A stretch of 64,000 nt of DNA from Moniliella sp. 'wahieum' (GCA_003971905.1 RSEE01000020.1:496001-560000); one strand, 5' to 3'. Shown: positions 46,215 through 57,753, counted from the first letter of the stretch. The notes: generated by a model from the sequence alone, not told the origin. Program-made: numbers and translations.

Positions 46215-47733
46215 TTTGGTCGATGTCCCAGGCACTTTTGTTGTACTACCATGGCAGTGAGTCCAGTCAAATTGGTGTGGTGGCCTCGTTTTGCTCTGTC
46301 ATTTGGGGTAAGGAGGTGGCTCGAGCCATCAACTTCGCCATCAGGACGCCTGTAAGAACGTGTCGGTACCCGAAAATGATGAGTCCATTCCAGACCCCCA
46401 TTCCCGTCACGCCGCCGATTGCCAAAGCTGGGCCGAAAGTAGCCAGCCAGTGTGGTGGTCCGGGCGCGCCCCTAGACCTGGTGGGCTGGATGAAGCCTTG
46501 TGTCTGTCGTGCTTGCTTGAGGGGCATGTTTGTGTGATGGTCGGCTCTGACTTGCGTCGCCCCCCCCGGTGCGCCGAATCTAATCGCTCAATGTTTGGTA
46601 GGAAATATGAAACCGGGCCTATGTTGGGGGGGGGGGGGTGGGGGGGTGGGTTGGGGCACGCACGTCACTGTGTCATCGAAGGGGTTTCACACTTTGGAAT
46701 CCACAGCTCGACGCAGAAAGAACGCGGGGTAGACACGTGTACTCGGTAAGACCTCGTTATGACAATGGATAGGAAATCTTGATGGTTGCTTCGTTCAGAT
46801 GATCACCATCTTGGGCTCACGTCTAGTTTCCGCCATATTTTTCCTGACCCAGGAACCCGCAAGCCAGCGACATGGTTTACAACAATGATGTTGTGAACAC
46901 GGTGCTTCAATTGTTCTGGAAGTTCTAGTCGCATGGTGCGAGAATTGCGATTAGATTCGCTTTAAAGTCATATATGCCCATGACTGAAAGTCGACCATTC
47001 ACAACCGAAAATGAACGTGTTGCTGCTGTCGTGCTCCTGGTTCAATGTTCCCATGGACCCAGAACTTAATCCGGCCCTCAAATTCCAGTCCAACTTCGCC
47101 ATATTAGCATGATGAATCACACCAAGCTATACTTTGAACTGATTCGTTGTTGCTTTCCTCTCCTATAAATTTAACCCTGTCTCATTGAATACTGGGACAA
47201 TACAGTGATTTGCATCACGGGTGCTCATAGCTGGGCGCGAATACGATGGAAAGGGCTCGAAATATTGAGTCGCCCAGAAAGAACAAGAGGGTAGATAAAA
47301 GAAGAACTGATGGCCCACGTCATTCGATGCTACTTGAATACAACCAAATACCGATATGTATAACGGAATGAACCATTTGAGTGAAAGACAAAAGAAGATA
47401 CAGAGGTTTTGATAATGTGTATATCCTGCAAGAGAAACAAAAATGGTTGAACTCAAACGTGCTCATATCACTGAGAGTCAGTATCAGCAGGAGAGTAGCA
47501 AACAGCAAACACTTGCCACCACATCCTTATAGTGTAGTCACGTCACATATACAGAGTAAGGATGGGACCAAAAAACACCCTGCGCGCTAAACTGACCGAG
47601 ACTACTTGACTGGACCACTCCCCCGAGCTGTAGGAAAACAGGCCGATTGTCCGCAGGTCCGAACCCTCTGAAAACTGCCATCCATCTCTAAACTGAAGGT
47701 ACCACGTGGGAAACCGGAAGAGTAGGGAGGCAC
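46215..47733. other. Intergenic region with a G-rich run
   Basis: Contains a minus-strand frame (46267-46527) with a hydrophobic stretch FGPALAIGGVTGMGVWNGL, too short to call a gene, and a G-rich run at about 46626-46660. After 46750 the DNA is AT-richer. No gene is supported. Confidence 0.35.
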
Positions 47734-47931
47734 TCAATGGTGAAGAATCTCGATTGAGTTGCTTCCTTCTTTAAGTACCCAAACATAATTATGATTGTGT
47801 TGTTGGAATGGCATCCTCGCGTCGTCATAACCAAAGGGAAGAAGAGAACTTTTTCGGCCTGATACATTGGCAATCATGTCCGACTCAGCCTGTTCAACCA
47901 ATCCAAGTAGCCTCTGGGTGCTAAATAGCAA
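47734..47931 (-). pseudogene. Fragment of an unknown gene, copy 1
   Basis: Minus-strand frame QRLLGLVEQAESDMIANVSG then LPFGYDDARMP resembles a second fragment at about 52130-52260 (VLRLLEKAECDN, FPLGFDDTRI). The overlapping frame shows the parallel pair FPLVMTTRG / FPLVLTTRG. The + strand DNA also matches over short blocks (GTCGTCATAACCAAAGG / GTCGTCAAAACCAAGG). Both look like diverged pieces of one gene family in the gene-poor island. The family is unknown to me. Confidence 0.35.
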
Positions 47932-50712
47932 AACGGGGCAGGACGATATCTTTCAATTTGTTATATAGCACGTTAGGATATGGGGGCAATGGGATAGGGT
48001 ACGCAAGTCAGGCAGTTGACTTAACACTTCAAAATCACTTGATGCTGAAAATGTAGAGCGAAGTGAATTAATGAGATGAGCAAGGCAATGGAGAAGGATT
48101 GGAGGAAGGGCAAACTAGGTGTATGGTAGAGGCATCGAAACGAGTAAGTGAGAGCAGTTAGGATGAAGGGTGTTTCGCTAATAACTCAAGAGGCTTCTCA
48201 GGTCAAATGTTGCAAAGCCTACATTAAGCAGGTCTATGCATAATGGCCCCGTCAAGTAAAAGAGTGACGCGAGGCAATTGCATTAGCTTGTACAATGCGT
48301 GTATGCAGAGGATGCGACAGGTAATGCTCTGCGGAAACTGATGCTATTTCTGTTGCTACCGGTACAGTGGTCGCAATATTTGGGCTCTATCAAGCAACCT
48401 ATGCCATCTACATTAGCCGGTGAAGTGGCATGTACGAAGAATACATGGGAGCGTTTGTCTTTCTACAAAAGTGTCTGCAGAACCCAAAGTGCCACTGGGC
48501 GCATGCAACAAGCGTAGCAGACGATCAATCGCGGAGCATAGGGTTCCCTCCGTTTGGCCCTTTACGCAAGGTTAGAGGAGAAAACAATGAAAATCATTGC
48601 AAGCTTGAGCATTGTCGGGTCAAGAAATTAGCTGCATGCAGTGCGCGTGATGTATCCGGGGGGGGGGGGGGGGGGGGGGGTGGCCACGATGGGCTAAGAC
48701 ACCGTCGATAAGGAAGGCAAGCAGAGACATGGGTGAGTGAGCCTCGGCAGAATAATGCGAACTGGTGGGCGAACAGATAAGCGGCACATAATCTAAGAAG
48801 AGAATACATTACATCCCCGATCGAATCCGCACTGAAACCCACGGTTGTTAGCAATGCAGTTTCTTCCAATCCCAAAGGCGCACACTCCAATCGCCTCGGG
48901 GGGAGGATCGTCATGGTCCCATGCTCGCCGGTGATAATTTTTCCACACATATCCCTCACCCAATGGCAAATGCCCCTGGCCAGTTCGCCTTTTTCTAGCT
49001 GGAACTGACGACTTTTGTACTGAAAGCTCCACAGTTTCGATTCAGCAAAGCCAAAAACCTGAGCAGCTGATGGTATTCTAGAGCTGAGAGGGAAAAGCGG
49101 AACCAGCGAAAAGGCAGACAACATAGAGAGAAGGCCTTAGTTGTCTGTACCTTAATGATGGGTTTACGATGGTGATGACGCCAATTAATTGACGCACTTA
49201 GGATCATATGAAGGCGCCAATGAAGGCACAAATCATTGCTTACAGGCAGGGACTGAAAACATTGGAATAGAGGAGAATGGGGGGATCGATAAGTTACTGG
49301 GGCGGAATCGCCACTCGGGAGACTGTTACCGGGCGGGTAACACGGAATCAAACGAATTTGTAGGGGTTCATGCCGAGTGAGGGCGAAAAATGAATAACAA
49401 CATCATAGTCTAAATGGGAAAGGTTGACTATCGTCACCTTGAAGAATGGTTTCACTGCTTCAACGTCGTAATTGTTTGGGCTTTGGCACCAGCTCTGTTT
49501 AGAATGGGCAGGGTTTAGATCAGACTGAATCCGCAAAGGCTCCCTGTGTACAATGCATGTCGTCACACATGAGTGAAAAGCTTCTTCATCTCTACTCCTT
49601 CGGGGGCGTCGCCTGCTGGTCCGCCGACCAACTTGAAAGCAATAGGCCCACTCCCAGCATAGTAAATGGGGGCAAGATATCTCTTTGGCCGTCTAGGGGC
49701 AGAACTTGATCGTGGTGAGAGAGGCAAGAAAACAGAGCGTTACACTCAATCAGGTTCCCCGGCCCACCTTCGTCCGAGCAATCACGCTCCTCTTCGCAAA
49801 GCATACATCCTCGTCAATCATGCCAAAATTCCCGCCATACCAACCGGAGTGTACAGCTTATCCATGGGCGTACATTTTCCCACTCCATGTTAAAGTCCTC
49901 GAAACATTGCCATTTCCTATACTTCCGTCGTTCATCACACGTTACCAGCGTCATGCAGATCACTGGCTACACCAGCAAAATCCTGAGCAGATATGGGATG
50001 CTTAGCAATGAACCTCTGCTTCCTTCGGTTGCATTAGGAGGGATTGCAAGTCAAACTCCTTCTTAGGCGCTATTAGGAAACGGAAACAAATTAGGAGGCT
50101 CTCTGTTGGCTCGCCAACTAATGCAAATGCTAACTCGGGCTCTGCTGGATCGCCGGCCAACGTACCCAGCGTATGCCGCGCGGGTCTGGGGGATTGGATG
50201 AGGGTATCGATACACATTCAGGCTCGCCCAGCATCGGTCAGTAGTAAGATTTGGATCATAGGAGGAATGGCAGATGATGTGAGAGCAAAGGAGGTAGACC
50301 ACATTTAGGGACTCGTGACGAAGGAAGTCAGGGCTGCATTCCAGAGGTGATAAACAAATGAATAGCTACAAGTTGTCGGTTTATGCTATTCTAGGAGAAG
50401 GAGTGCCATCGGCTACTGAATGACGACAAAGAACGACAAATGCCAGAGAGCACTTAGCAGGAAGACATTTTTCCTCTACGGTCATAACAATGAGTGGGTC
50501 CAGTTACTATGATTGTCAAGAGGATATATTCAAGCGCAGGCATCAGAAACTTCAAGGAGAGGATTTTGGGTAGGATTTCTTTGCTTTCATGCCTAGCATG
50601 CTCATTTCTAAAACCTCATTGTGCCACATCCACTTTAGAAACAAATGGCGGGTGCCATCAGAGTGCCCTGGCCTTGTCACGGGCAAAGGCGGGCTTACCG
50701 CGCGCCGTTCAC
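47932..50712. other. AT-richer region, no supported gene
   Basis: About 2.8 kb of short frames with no recognisable domain. The one clear feature is a G homopolymer at 48659-48680. It may consist of old mobile-element DNA. Confidence 0.35.
48659..48680. repeat. Poly-G tract of about 22 bases
   Basis: An uninterrupted run of about 22 G on the + strand (poly-C on the minus strand). Its true length is unreliable in any sequencing method, and it could form G-quadruplex structure. Confidence 0.85.
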
Positions 50713-51215
50713 TTGTTACGAGCTACTGAGAACCCGAGATGGTCCGATCCAAGCTAAGGCCCGCCTGCTCCGCACATGCCCAGTAGAGCGTGCTCCGCAG
50801 GCCGATGATGCTCACTGAGCCGAGAATCCATGTGTTCCGCGGTGTTCTGTACCCCTCCGTGGTATTCCGTAGCTTGGATTCCGTGGCATACCGTGTTCAT
50901 ACCTGGCCAATACCGTGCCCATACCGTGTTCATACCGTGCTCGTACCGTGCTCATACCGTGCTCGTACCGTGCTCGTTCCGTACCTATACCGTGTCCATA
51001 CGGTGCTCGTTCCGTACCTATACCGTGTCCATACCGTGCCTACACCGTGCCATGGCCACGGAATGACACAGATTCACCACAACATACCACGACATACCAC
51101 GACATACCACGACATACCACGACATACCACAGAATACCACGGAGGGGCACGGAATACCGCGGAATACCTGGATTCTCGGCTCAGTGAGGATGATGGTTCT
51201 CTAAATTGTAGGTAC
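50713..51215 (+). repeat. Dispersed repeat family 1, copy B, split by an insertion
   Basis: The sequence matching 33057-33193 lies in two parts here: 50713-50810, and 51189 to about 51215. A 378-bp inverted-repeat element separates them, with the 7-bp GATGATG present on both sides. Confidence 0.75.
50811..51188. mobile_element. Non-autonomous TIR (MITE/foldback) element with 7-bp target-site duplication
   Basis: A 378-bp element with terminal inverted repeats. The outer 60 bp of each arm pair with about 54 matches; the first 20 (CTCACTGAGCCGAGAATCCA) are identical. It is flanked by direct repeats GATGATG (50804-50810 and 51189-51195). The interior has no coding capacity. It holds about 13 copies of an 11-bp unit (CATACCGTGCT-like, about 50890-51050) and about six of a 10-bp unit (ACGACATACC, about 51075-51130). 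A related locus at 33057-33193 lacks the insertion, which supports a true transposition event. Long arms and a 7-bp duplication recall P- or hAT/MULE-like elements, but the superfamily is not fixed. Confidence 0.85.
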
Positions 51216-51239
51216 CGTGGTCCGAAGGGCCGTGCATCC

Positions 51240-51800
51240 GCGCAACAACAGTCGCCCCCGCCCAAGTCCAAGTCTGGTGGCCTAAACAAGGCCGCCGAGC
51301 TTCCAGTGCCGTTGTGACGTCTGTCGCCCCGTCCCCGTTTCCTTTTCCTTTCTCGGTCGCGCCTGCGGGGACCAACCCCGCTTTTGAGTGTCTTCCTTTC
51401 TGCAGCCCCTCATCTTGCATCCGTTTCCCTTTTGATCTTGCCCGTGTGCGCATGTGAAATGGTTGATGGGGATCCTTTCCCCCACCTTCCATTATCGTCA
51501 TCCTCTTCATCCTCTCGTCAACCCTCTCGTCTTTCCCGTCTATCCTGTCCGGCTCCTGCCCGTTTTCCACAGCCAATTGATTCAGTACAGGTAGTCTCCT
51601 CCTTGTTAGCTCGCGACTCCTCCTCCGACCTCTCGTCTTCCAGAATCCGTCAGTCCACAGTCGCGCGAGCCCTCATTTGGCCGCGTCGATTTCCAGTCTC
51701 TATCCAGTGTCAGTTGAGACAGTGTTTGTCCACCTCTGCCCCTCCCGTCCCTAAGTCCCGCAGGCTTCAGTCACGTTACTACGGCCCAAGTCGGTGCAGA
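51240..51800 (+). repeat. Dispersed repeat family 2, copy B
   Basis: Block-wise match to about 38620-39190, including the end block CCCGTCCCTAAG plus a short hairpin and GGCTTCAG. It directly follows family-1 copy B, so the two families may be parts of one longer element that is fragmented elsewhere in the window. Confidence 0.5.
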
Positions 51801-51916
51801 CGCAGCCTTGCCACACTTGCAGCCGCCTCTATTCTTCATCCATATCATTGACAGAGCTTAAGGCTGGGACAGGGAAACGCTACGCCTAATAAACCGAACC
51901 ATTCATCTTGCATGAG

Positions 51917-52490
51917 TTACTTGGTAGCACCACCAATGTTAAGGAACCAGGGGGGGATTGCCAGGATATCAGGACCCTCTGGTGTTATCGCCATCCGGTC
52001 CCGTACCCAAGGTAGCGCGTGTGGACACGGATGAACGTGTGGTAGACATCCGAGCGAGGAACCATTTCCATTGAGACTCAGTAGCCAAATCCTTCCAAAG
52101 CGCAAACATCTTACCCGCTGTCTTGGCGCCGTAGTATCCTCGTGTCGTCAAAACCAAGGGGGAAAACGGCTTTGAGTGCGTCTCTGATGGTACTTGGCGT
52201 TGTCACATTCTGCTTTTTCCAACAGCCGAAGCACTCCTTCTCCCGGCGTTCCAAAGGCGTCGCGGTGCTCTCATGCACCACTCCGGTAGGCGCTCTGCGC
52301 CTCCTGTGATCCTGTGTCGCACAGCGTGTGGTCCACCTCCATTCCTGATACTCCGATTGCTCCAGGCCCCATCACGCGGTAGTCGGTGCGCAGCGCCTTC
52401 CGCTCGCGTCTCGACCCATCCTCTTCCTCCACAGCAGGTTCGTTGCGGACTAACCTTAAAAGCTTAACCGTGAATCCTGAAGCAAAGATT
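51917..52490 (-). pseudogene. Fragment of an unknown gene, copy 2
   Basis: Minus-strand reading with protein-like composition: LLRLVRNEPAVEEEDGSRRE, YRVMGPGAIGVSGMEVDHTL, then VLRLLEKAECDN, ALKAVFPLGFDDTRI and MFALWKDLATESQW, and a possible end PEGPDILAIPPWFLNIGG at 51917. It resembles the fragment at 47734-47931. The order of pieces suggests one ancestral gene. I cannot name it, and it may be inactive. Confidence 0.35.
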
Positions 52491-52589
52491 ATTCTACCGG
52501 CCATCATAAGATGATGGGCAATTTTGATGAGGAAATGCGCACTGCAGATGAGCATCATTTTAGGCAGCCCACATGCTGGGCAGTGGGGA

Positions 52590-52740
52590 GCAGATAAATG
52601 GGGCGATGCTGGATGGGGGGAGGGGTACGGGAAAAGGGCAAGGGGAAAAAGGCAAAGGGGAAAGGGAAAGGGGGGGGCGGGGGTTGGTAAGGGGAGGGCA
52701 AAGGGATAGCGGCATAGGGAACGGGGAGGAGGCAAGATTA
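52590..52740. repeat. Purine (G/A) tract
   Basis: About 150 bp of almost pure G and A on the + strand (runs of GGGAAAGG and GGGGAGG types) lies in the 3' flank of the ankyrin-CCCH gene. It is low-complexity DNA. Confidence 0.75.
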
Positions 52741-53070
52741 CATTGCACAAAGACATAGACGCGAGGGAGAGGCGGGGGGAGAGTGGGCAAACGAAATGAG
52801 CAAAGCATAGAGCGAGCCAGTCCCACTCGCGTCGCTAAGCCAGCTCGAGATAAGATGGTGGAGGTGGGGGAGAGGGGGCAGATACGAGGTGCGCAAGACC
52901 TGCGCAGACAACGGGGGAAACCATAGAGGCCACGTCCAGCTCATGGCAAGAGGGGTGCAGGCATAGAAGAAACCCAAGGTTTCGCGCCCCTCAACACACA
53001 CGCTGAAGGGCCGAAAAGGCGGGGAAGGGAGTAAACCACGAGCCTTGAATCAAGATCCAAACGACATACT

Positions 53071-55050
53071 TCAAGAGTCAAGCGCTAAAACCCAAAAGCT
53101 GTCCCAAAGAGCAAAAGGGCCAAAGCTGAGGAAAGGGTGGTGGAATGGGGTAGGGCTGATGGGGGTGACACCGTTCAAGCAGCCATTGCAGCCGGTTTGC
53201 CGTTTTTCTGGAACGTGCGGCCGGGGCGGGAACGTCCCCACGAGCCATAGGACCCCGCTTGGTGTTACGCGCCTGACCAAGGTGAACTCATCCTCAGTCT
53301 CCACCTTGGTCGGCGGGGCAGGCGTATCAGCAGAGGGCAGGCTGAGACTGCTGCTGCTCCCGTTTCGAGGGTTGGGCAGTGGTCGGCGTCTGGGACTCAC
53401 TGGCGCCGAGCGGGAGGTCCGTCTTGTTTGTCTGCGGCTCGGCTGAGACTCCTCGGGGTCTTGGTTTCAGATTTAGTCTCCGTCTTGGCATCAAGCTGGG
53501 GCTTCTTGGGCTCTTGAGATTCCTTGGGCTCCTTGGGCTCGGGCTTCTCAGCCTCGGCCTTTTCCGCAGAAGCAGAGACATGTCAGAGAAGTTCTTCTTT
53601 AGTCCTTCGTCTCTTCCGCGGGCGGGGGTGGCAGGGGTTCATGAGCACCGGCGAGGGCAGGGAAGTCAGCGGAAGAGAGGGAAGGTTGAGGAGCCAATTT
53701 CGCGGGCTTGCGAGTACGGTGCCGGGAGGCCGGGCGAGTCGAACGAGGTTCGTCATCCGTCTTGGGCGTCAGACGACGCGAGTCGTCCTTCCTGCGCGGG
53801 ATGCGCTTGGGTGGGCCGCCGTGCGGACCAGCACCCGAGCGGCCTGATACATCCGTTCCATCGGGCAGGATGTGAGGGAAGGCGCAATCGTCGCCCTTGT
53901 TGCAGATGCCATGAGGGAAGTAGCGGCAGGGAGGCATGGGTCCGGAGCGTTTCGTAGGACGGCCCGTGCCACGAAGTTTCCGGTAGGGACGGCCCTCGAG
54001 AGGCAGGTGCATCGGCGCACCCATTCGCGGCAGCGAAGGCTCAAACGGCGCTGCGTCCGCTTGACCGCTGTCGGGCCGCAGGCGGCTTGTGGCACAGCCG
54101 GGGGTACGTCAGTGCCTGAGGCAGGGGTGCCAGGGGCCAAAGGCTCTGGTAAGGCAGCACTCTCCCCTGCCGGAGGGGCAAGGAGAGGAACGGCACAGAG
54201 TGCATGACGGGCGAGCAGCTGGGTGGGCAGCGGGCACAGCCACTTGCCCCGGGCGTGGGGTGGGGCGGCGGCGGCGGCGGTGCGCCGAACCCATCACAGG
54301 TGGCATGTACATCTGTCCCGGAGCGGGCGGGAAGGGATACGCAAAGCCGGGAGGCGGGTAGAACATTGGCACACCTTCTTCCCTCGGGCGGGGGACGTTG
54401 GCCATGGTGGGCGGGTGGAGGAAGAATACGCACTGATCGCCATACCGGCATTGCGGGAAGAAGCGGCAGGGGATAGTCCGTGCCACCTCGGGAGGAGGAA
54501 GCGAACCCATTCCGGGGGCGCACCGGCAGGTGGAGGCGGCATGGCATGCGGCATCATCGGCGGAGGAGGCAGCATCATGCCATCCGGCCCAACAACGCGG
54601 GTGGGAACTCGGGCGGAACTTGGCCCGGAGGAGGGGGGTAGAAGTATCCAGGCCCAGGAACCACCATATGAGGTGCAGGAGGAACGGGAAGAGCAGGGGG
54701 GCGGGTTCTCAGGCTCGGCGGAAAAGTGGGTGAGCACAGCCGCAACAGCCGGGTGAGCACGGACCTGCTCGAGGTCAACCTGCGCGGATCGGCACCTGAC
54801 GAAATGGGTGGTGTCGTGGAAGAGAGACGGGGGGAACAGCCGAAACAAAGACGTTGGCAACATACCACGAGCCAAGAGATCGCGCACGATGTCGGCCTGG
54901 CCGGCGCTGGAGGCAGCCTGAAGCAGCGTCTGGCCCTGGTCGGTGGTGGTGAGAGCAGGAGCGTTGGAAGCGGCGAGAGCAGCATGGAGAGCAGGCAGAT
55001 CGCCCTGGCGGCGGCAGCAAACGCCTGGTGTGCATCTCAGAGTCGGCCAT
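53071..55050 (-). CDS. Ankyrin-repeat / tandem CCCH zinc-finger protein
   Basis: Probable RNA-binding regulator. The ATG at 55050 opens MADSEMHTR. A frame change leads into an ankyrin repeat: QGDLPALHAALAASNAPALT then DQGQTLLQAASSAGQADIVR and DLLARG. A GTATGT intron near 54865 follows, then DLEQVRAHPAVAAVLTHFSA. A Pro/Met-rich region (MLPPPPMMPHAMPPPP) leads to finger 1, CRFFPQCRYGDQC with VFFLH (C-x5-C-x5-C-x4-H, one residue longer than usual, perhaps a sequence error). Finger 2 is CRYFPHGICNKGDDCAFPH (C-x7-C-x5-C-x3-H, about 53900). Then come PSLSSADFPALAG, a Lys/Glu-rich stretch (EKAEAEKPEPKEPKESQEP), and PPTKVETEDEFTLVRR near the end. At least four frame changes. Domain content is firm, but no named orthologue is claimed. 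Confidence 0.72.
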
Positions 55051-55498
55051 GCTTATGAAAGAAGGGGACGAAGAGGAGGAGAAGGAGGTGCACAAAAGGA
55101 GTAGCAGGAAGACGAGTCCAAGGAGGCTGGGTGAAGGAAAAAAAAAGAAAAGTTGTTTGACGGGCACTTTGAAAAATCCAGCGCGTTCTTCTCGGCCCCG
55201 TTCCGCCCATCCGCCTCTGGCGTGTGACACCGGCCTGGCTTTTGTTAGCTGCGCACAAAACATACGATGGTCGGCCATCAAACTCCCAAGTCAAGCCTGA
55301 GGAGATGGAAACAAGCTCTCGTACGCCCATCTGCCATGCTAGCTGGGGGGCACGTGGCTTTCCCTGATGTTCCATCTACTGCCATTACCGCAATCGCAGT
55401 GGGCCTAGAGTGGGTGGGGAGTGTGTACTGTTACAAAATGGGTAGACAAAGGCCAACAATCAAACGACAGCCATCAAGACGCCGACAACGCAGGCGGG

Positions 55499-56541
55499 CT
55501 AGTCACCATCGTCTTTTGTCCGAGTCCTGCGTCTGTGCCAGCGGGAACAGAGGCACATTGGACTTGCAGCCGAGGCGACGCTGTGCTTGAATCGGCGAGA
55601 GTGGTTGCTGGGGACTGAAGTGTCCGCCCGTATGGCAGAATGGGAAGGTTTAGCGGGCAGGCCGGTCATCCGGTCACCTTGGGACGTCGGGGCGACGGGA
55701 TTGGGCAACACAGGCGACCTTGTCGACTCAACGAAGTTCGGGGAGACAATGTGGTTGTGCAAGTCTTTCGGTAGAAGCCCCGATGCAACAAGCTCGGGGT
55801 GTTCAGGGATAGATGTCAAGGAGTTGGCCGAGCTGCTCTTGCGAACATGCACGCCCCGCATCCGGCTCGGCGATCGGTTTTGAACCGCAGCGAGGATGGC
55901 GTCCAGATTGGCACCATAATAAGGCCGTATCAGGGCCTTCTTCCGGGAGCATTCTTGAATCCTGGGTGCGGGTGGAGGAGAGGGTAAGATATGCCCGCTT
56001 GGCTAGTACCGCGTGAGGACAACGTGAGCATTATGCAGTATGAAGTGTGGGATGGGGGTGGTGAGGAAGAGGGGAAGGGAGGGAAGGGGAGGGGAAGGGA
56101 GGGGGAAGCAAACGTACTGGTTGCAGGGTCAGCAAAGATAACGTAGACGCAGGAATCGTCGAACCATTTGATCTTGAAGCCGCCATGGTCATCTTCCCAG
56201 GGATGGAAGATGGCGACAATGTCGTGAGTCTTGAGCTCGACGTGAAAGTCGCGCAGCACGAGAACAGGGTGATGAGGGGGGAATTGGCCATTGCAGAGGG
56301 ACGAGAGGGCATAACCGGATGAGGTAGGGCGACGGTCATGAAGGCAAATGGATGAGATGTCGTGGTGTAGCGGCGCACGGACGACTGGGAGGGAGGATGC
56401 AGGGGGTATATCGAAGACAGAGATAAAGGGGGATGAAAAGGTAGACTGGGAGCGTGGATGAAACGAATGGAAGGGAAAATGGTGAGGTGGTGGCGAGAAG
56501 TGGAAGCTAGAGGGAGAGGGAAGTGCTGGTGATGGAAACAT
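55499..56541 (-). CDS. RRM-fold protein, R3HCC1-like
   Basis: Probable RNA-binding protein. The ATG at 56541 opens a Ser/Pro/Phe-rich leader. The conserved core is VLVLRDFHVELKTHDIVAIF, then HPWEDDHGGFKIKWFDDS and VYVIFADPATTKRAYL, an RRM-like fold typical of R3HCC1-type proteins. A 115-bp intron (56003-56117, GTACGT...TAG) joins PAT-T to KRAYL in phase, confirming both exons. Downstream: YYGANLDAILAAVQNRSPSR, then VRKSSSANSLTSIPEHPELV and PNPVAPTSQGDRMTG, ending at about 55499. The C-terminus is Ser/Pro-rich and disordered, and the true stop may be in another frame. Its start lies about 1.2 kb from the pyrophosphatase stop. Confidence 0.66.
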
Positions 56542-57753
56542 GCCCTCGATCTCTCTCTATCTCTTGTTTTTTTGTAAAAGATGCGATCGACCACCCCTGA
56601 GCAACGTCCGTATGTGGGTGAAGCCAGCTGCAAGGGGCCAACAGGCCGAGAGGAGTAGAGGCGACTGCGCTCCCACTGTAGGCTGGGCTTGCGGGGTGTC
56701 TACTGCTACTGCCACTGCTGCGATTACCGGTTACCGGTTACTTACCTCTCTCTACTATGTTTTCTGGCCCAACCTTCTCTCTGGCCCAGTCTGTGGTGTT
56801 TTGCCACCATCGGTGCAACGATCATCTGGACCACGATTATGGCGATGAGCCCTGACGCTTCAGCTTCAGTGCACAGGAGGGGCAAGTGCTTAAGTGCGCA
56901 GTGCATCGATCATTGGTATGTTTTCGCGATTCCTTTTTTTGCTTTTCGACAAGCGTGACATGTGAGGCAGAAGCCCCTGAGAAGAGGGACTTATCAAGGG
57001 GCTGTGTTTGAGGCGATCCGTGCGCGCGACGCGTGTTGGATATTCGCGTTTGGTGATCGACAAAGATTAATCGCGATTAATGATCGCCTAATTAATGATC
57101 GCCAATCGTTAATCGAGTCCATCAGTATGTCAATTTCAAGCCAACAAGCTTCACGACACCTTCGCGCGGACGACCGTCGAGCTTGGTCCAAAGCGATCAG
57201 TCGATGAGGTCTACCTGGCCCAGCTCGATCATATTGCACCATGGAGCCTGGCCAGTGCCTGACATCTCAGTTGCGTTGCATTCCCCCAAACACGATTATT
57301 GCCCGAATCTCCCCTTTGCACCCCCTCTGCCTATACTACTTACTGACGTTAAACGTCGAACGCGCAGAGAAAATAACAGCGTCTCATCTCTTAGAATAGA
57401 GTGCCAAAATAAGCCTTAGTGAGCCTGCAGTGGGGTTGCCAGTTTTCTGACAGATTCTGCACCAGACATAACATCCTCCCCCCAATGATCCGGCGTGGTC
57501 TTCACGAGAGGTGCATGAAGAGTAGGCTGTGCCAGTTTGTTCCTCAACCAACGCCGTCCCTCGACGTTGGACATTGATTACTTCGCCATTCAGCTTCGCC
57601 ATTTTCCCCATGGTGCGTGGTGCTCGATCCAATAATAATGTGGCAGTACCAAAACGCAAACGTTCTGACCTGAGAAGCAATACTATAATCGCCAGCCTTC
57701 ATTGATCAGCGATCAGCCCGCGGATGGCGCAGCTAGAATCGCGATCGGGTCTT
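56542..57753. other. Intergenic region, no supported gene
   Basis: Lies between the RRM-protein start and the pyrophosphatase stop, both on the minus strand. It contains an AT-rich patch with TTAATGATCGCC words (57065-57125). No gene, RNA or long repeat is seen. Confidence 0.4.

Noticed and set aside
46267-46527. Minus-strand frame with a membrane-like helix
   Set aside because: Only 86 codons, one hydrophobic stretch, no recognisable family and no supporting exon.
36000-53000. Retrotransposon or virus-like coding regions
   Set aside because: I looked for reverse transcriptase, integrase, protease and capsid signatures on both strands and saw none, so no such fossil is named.
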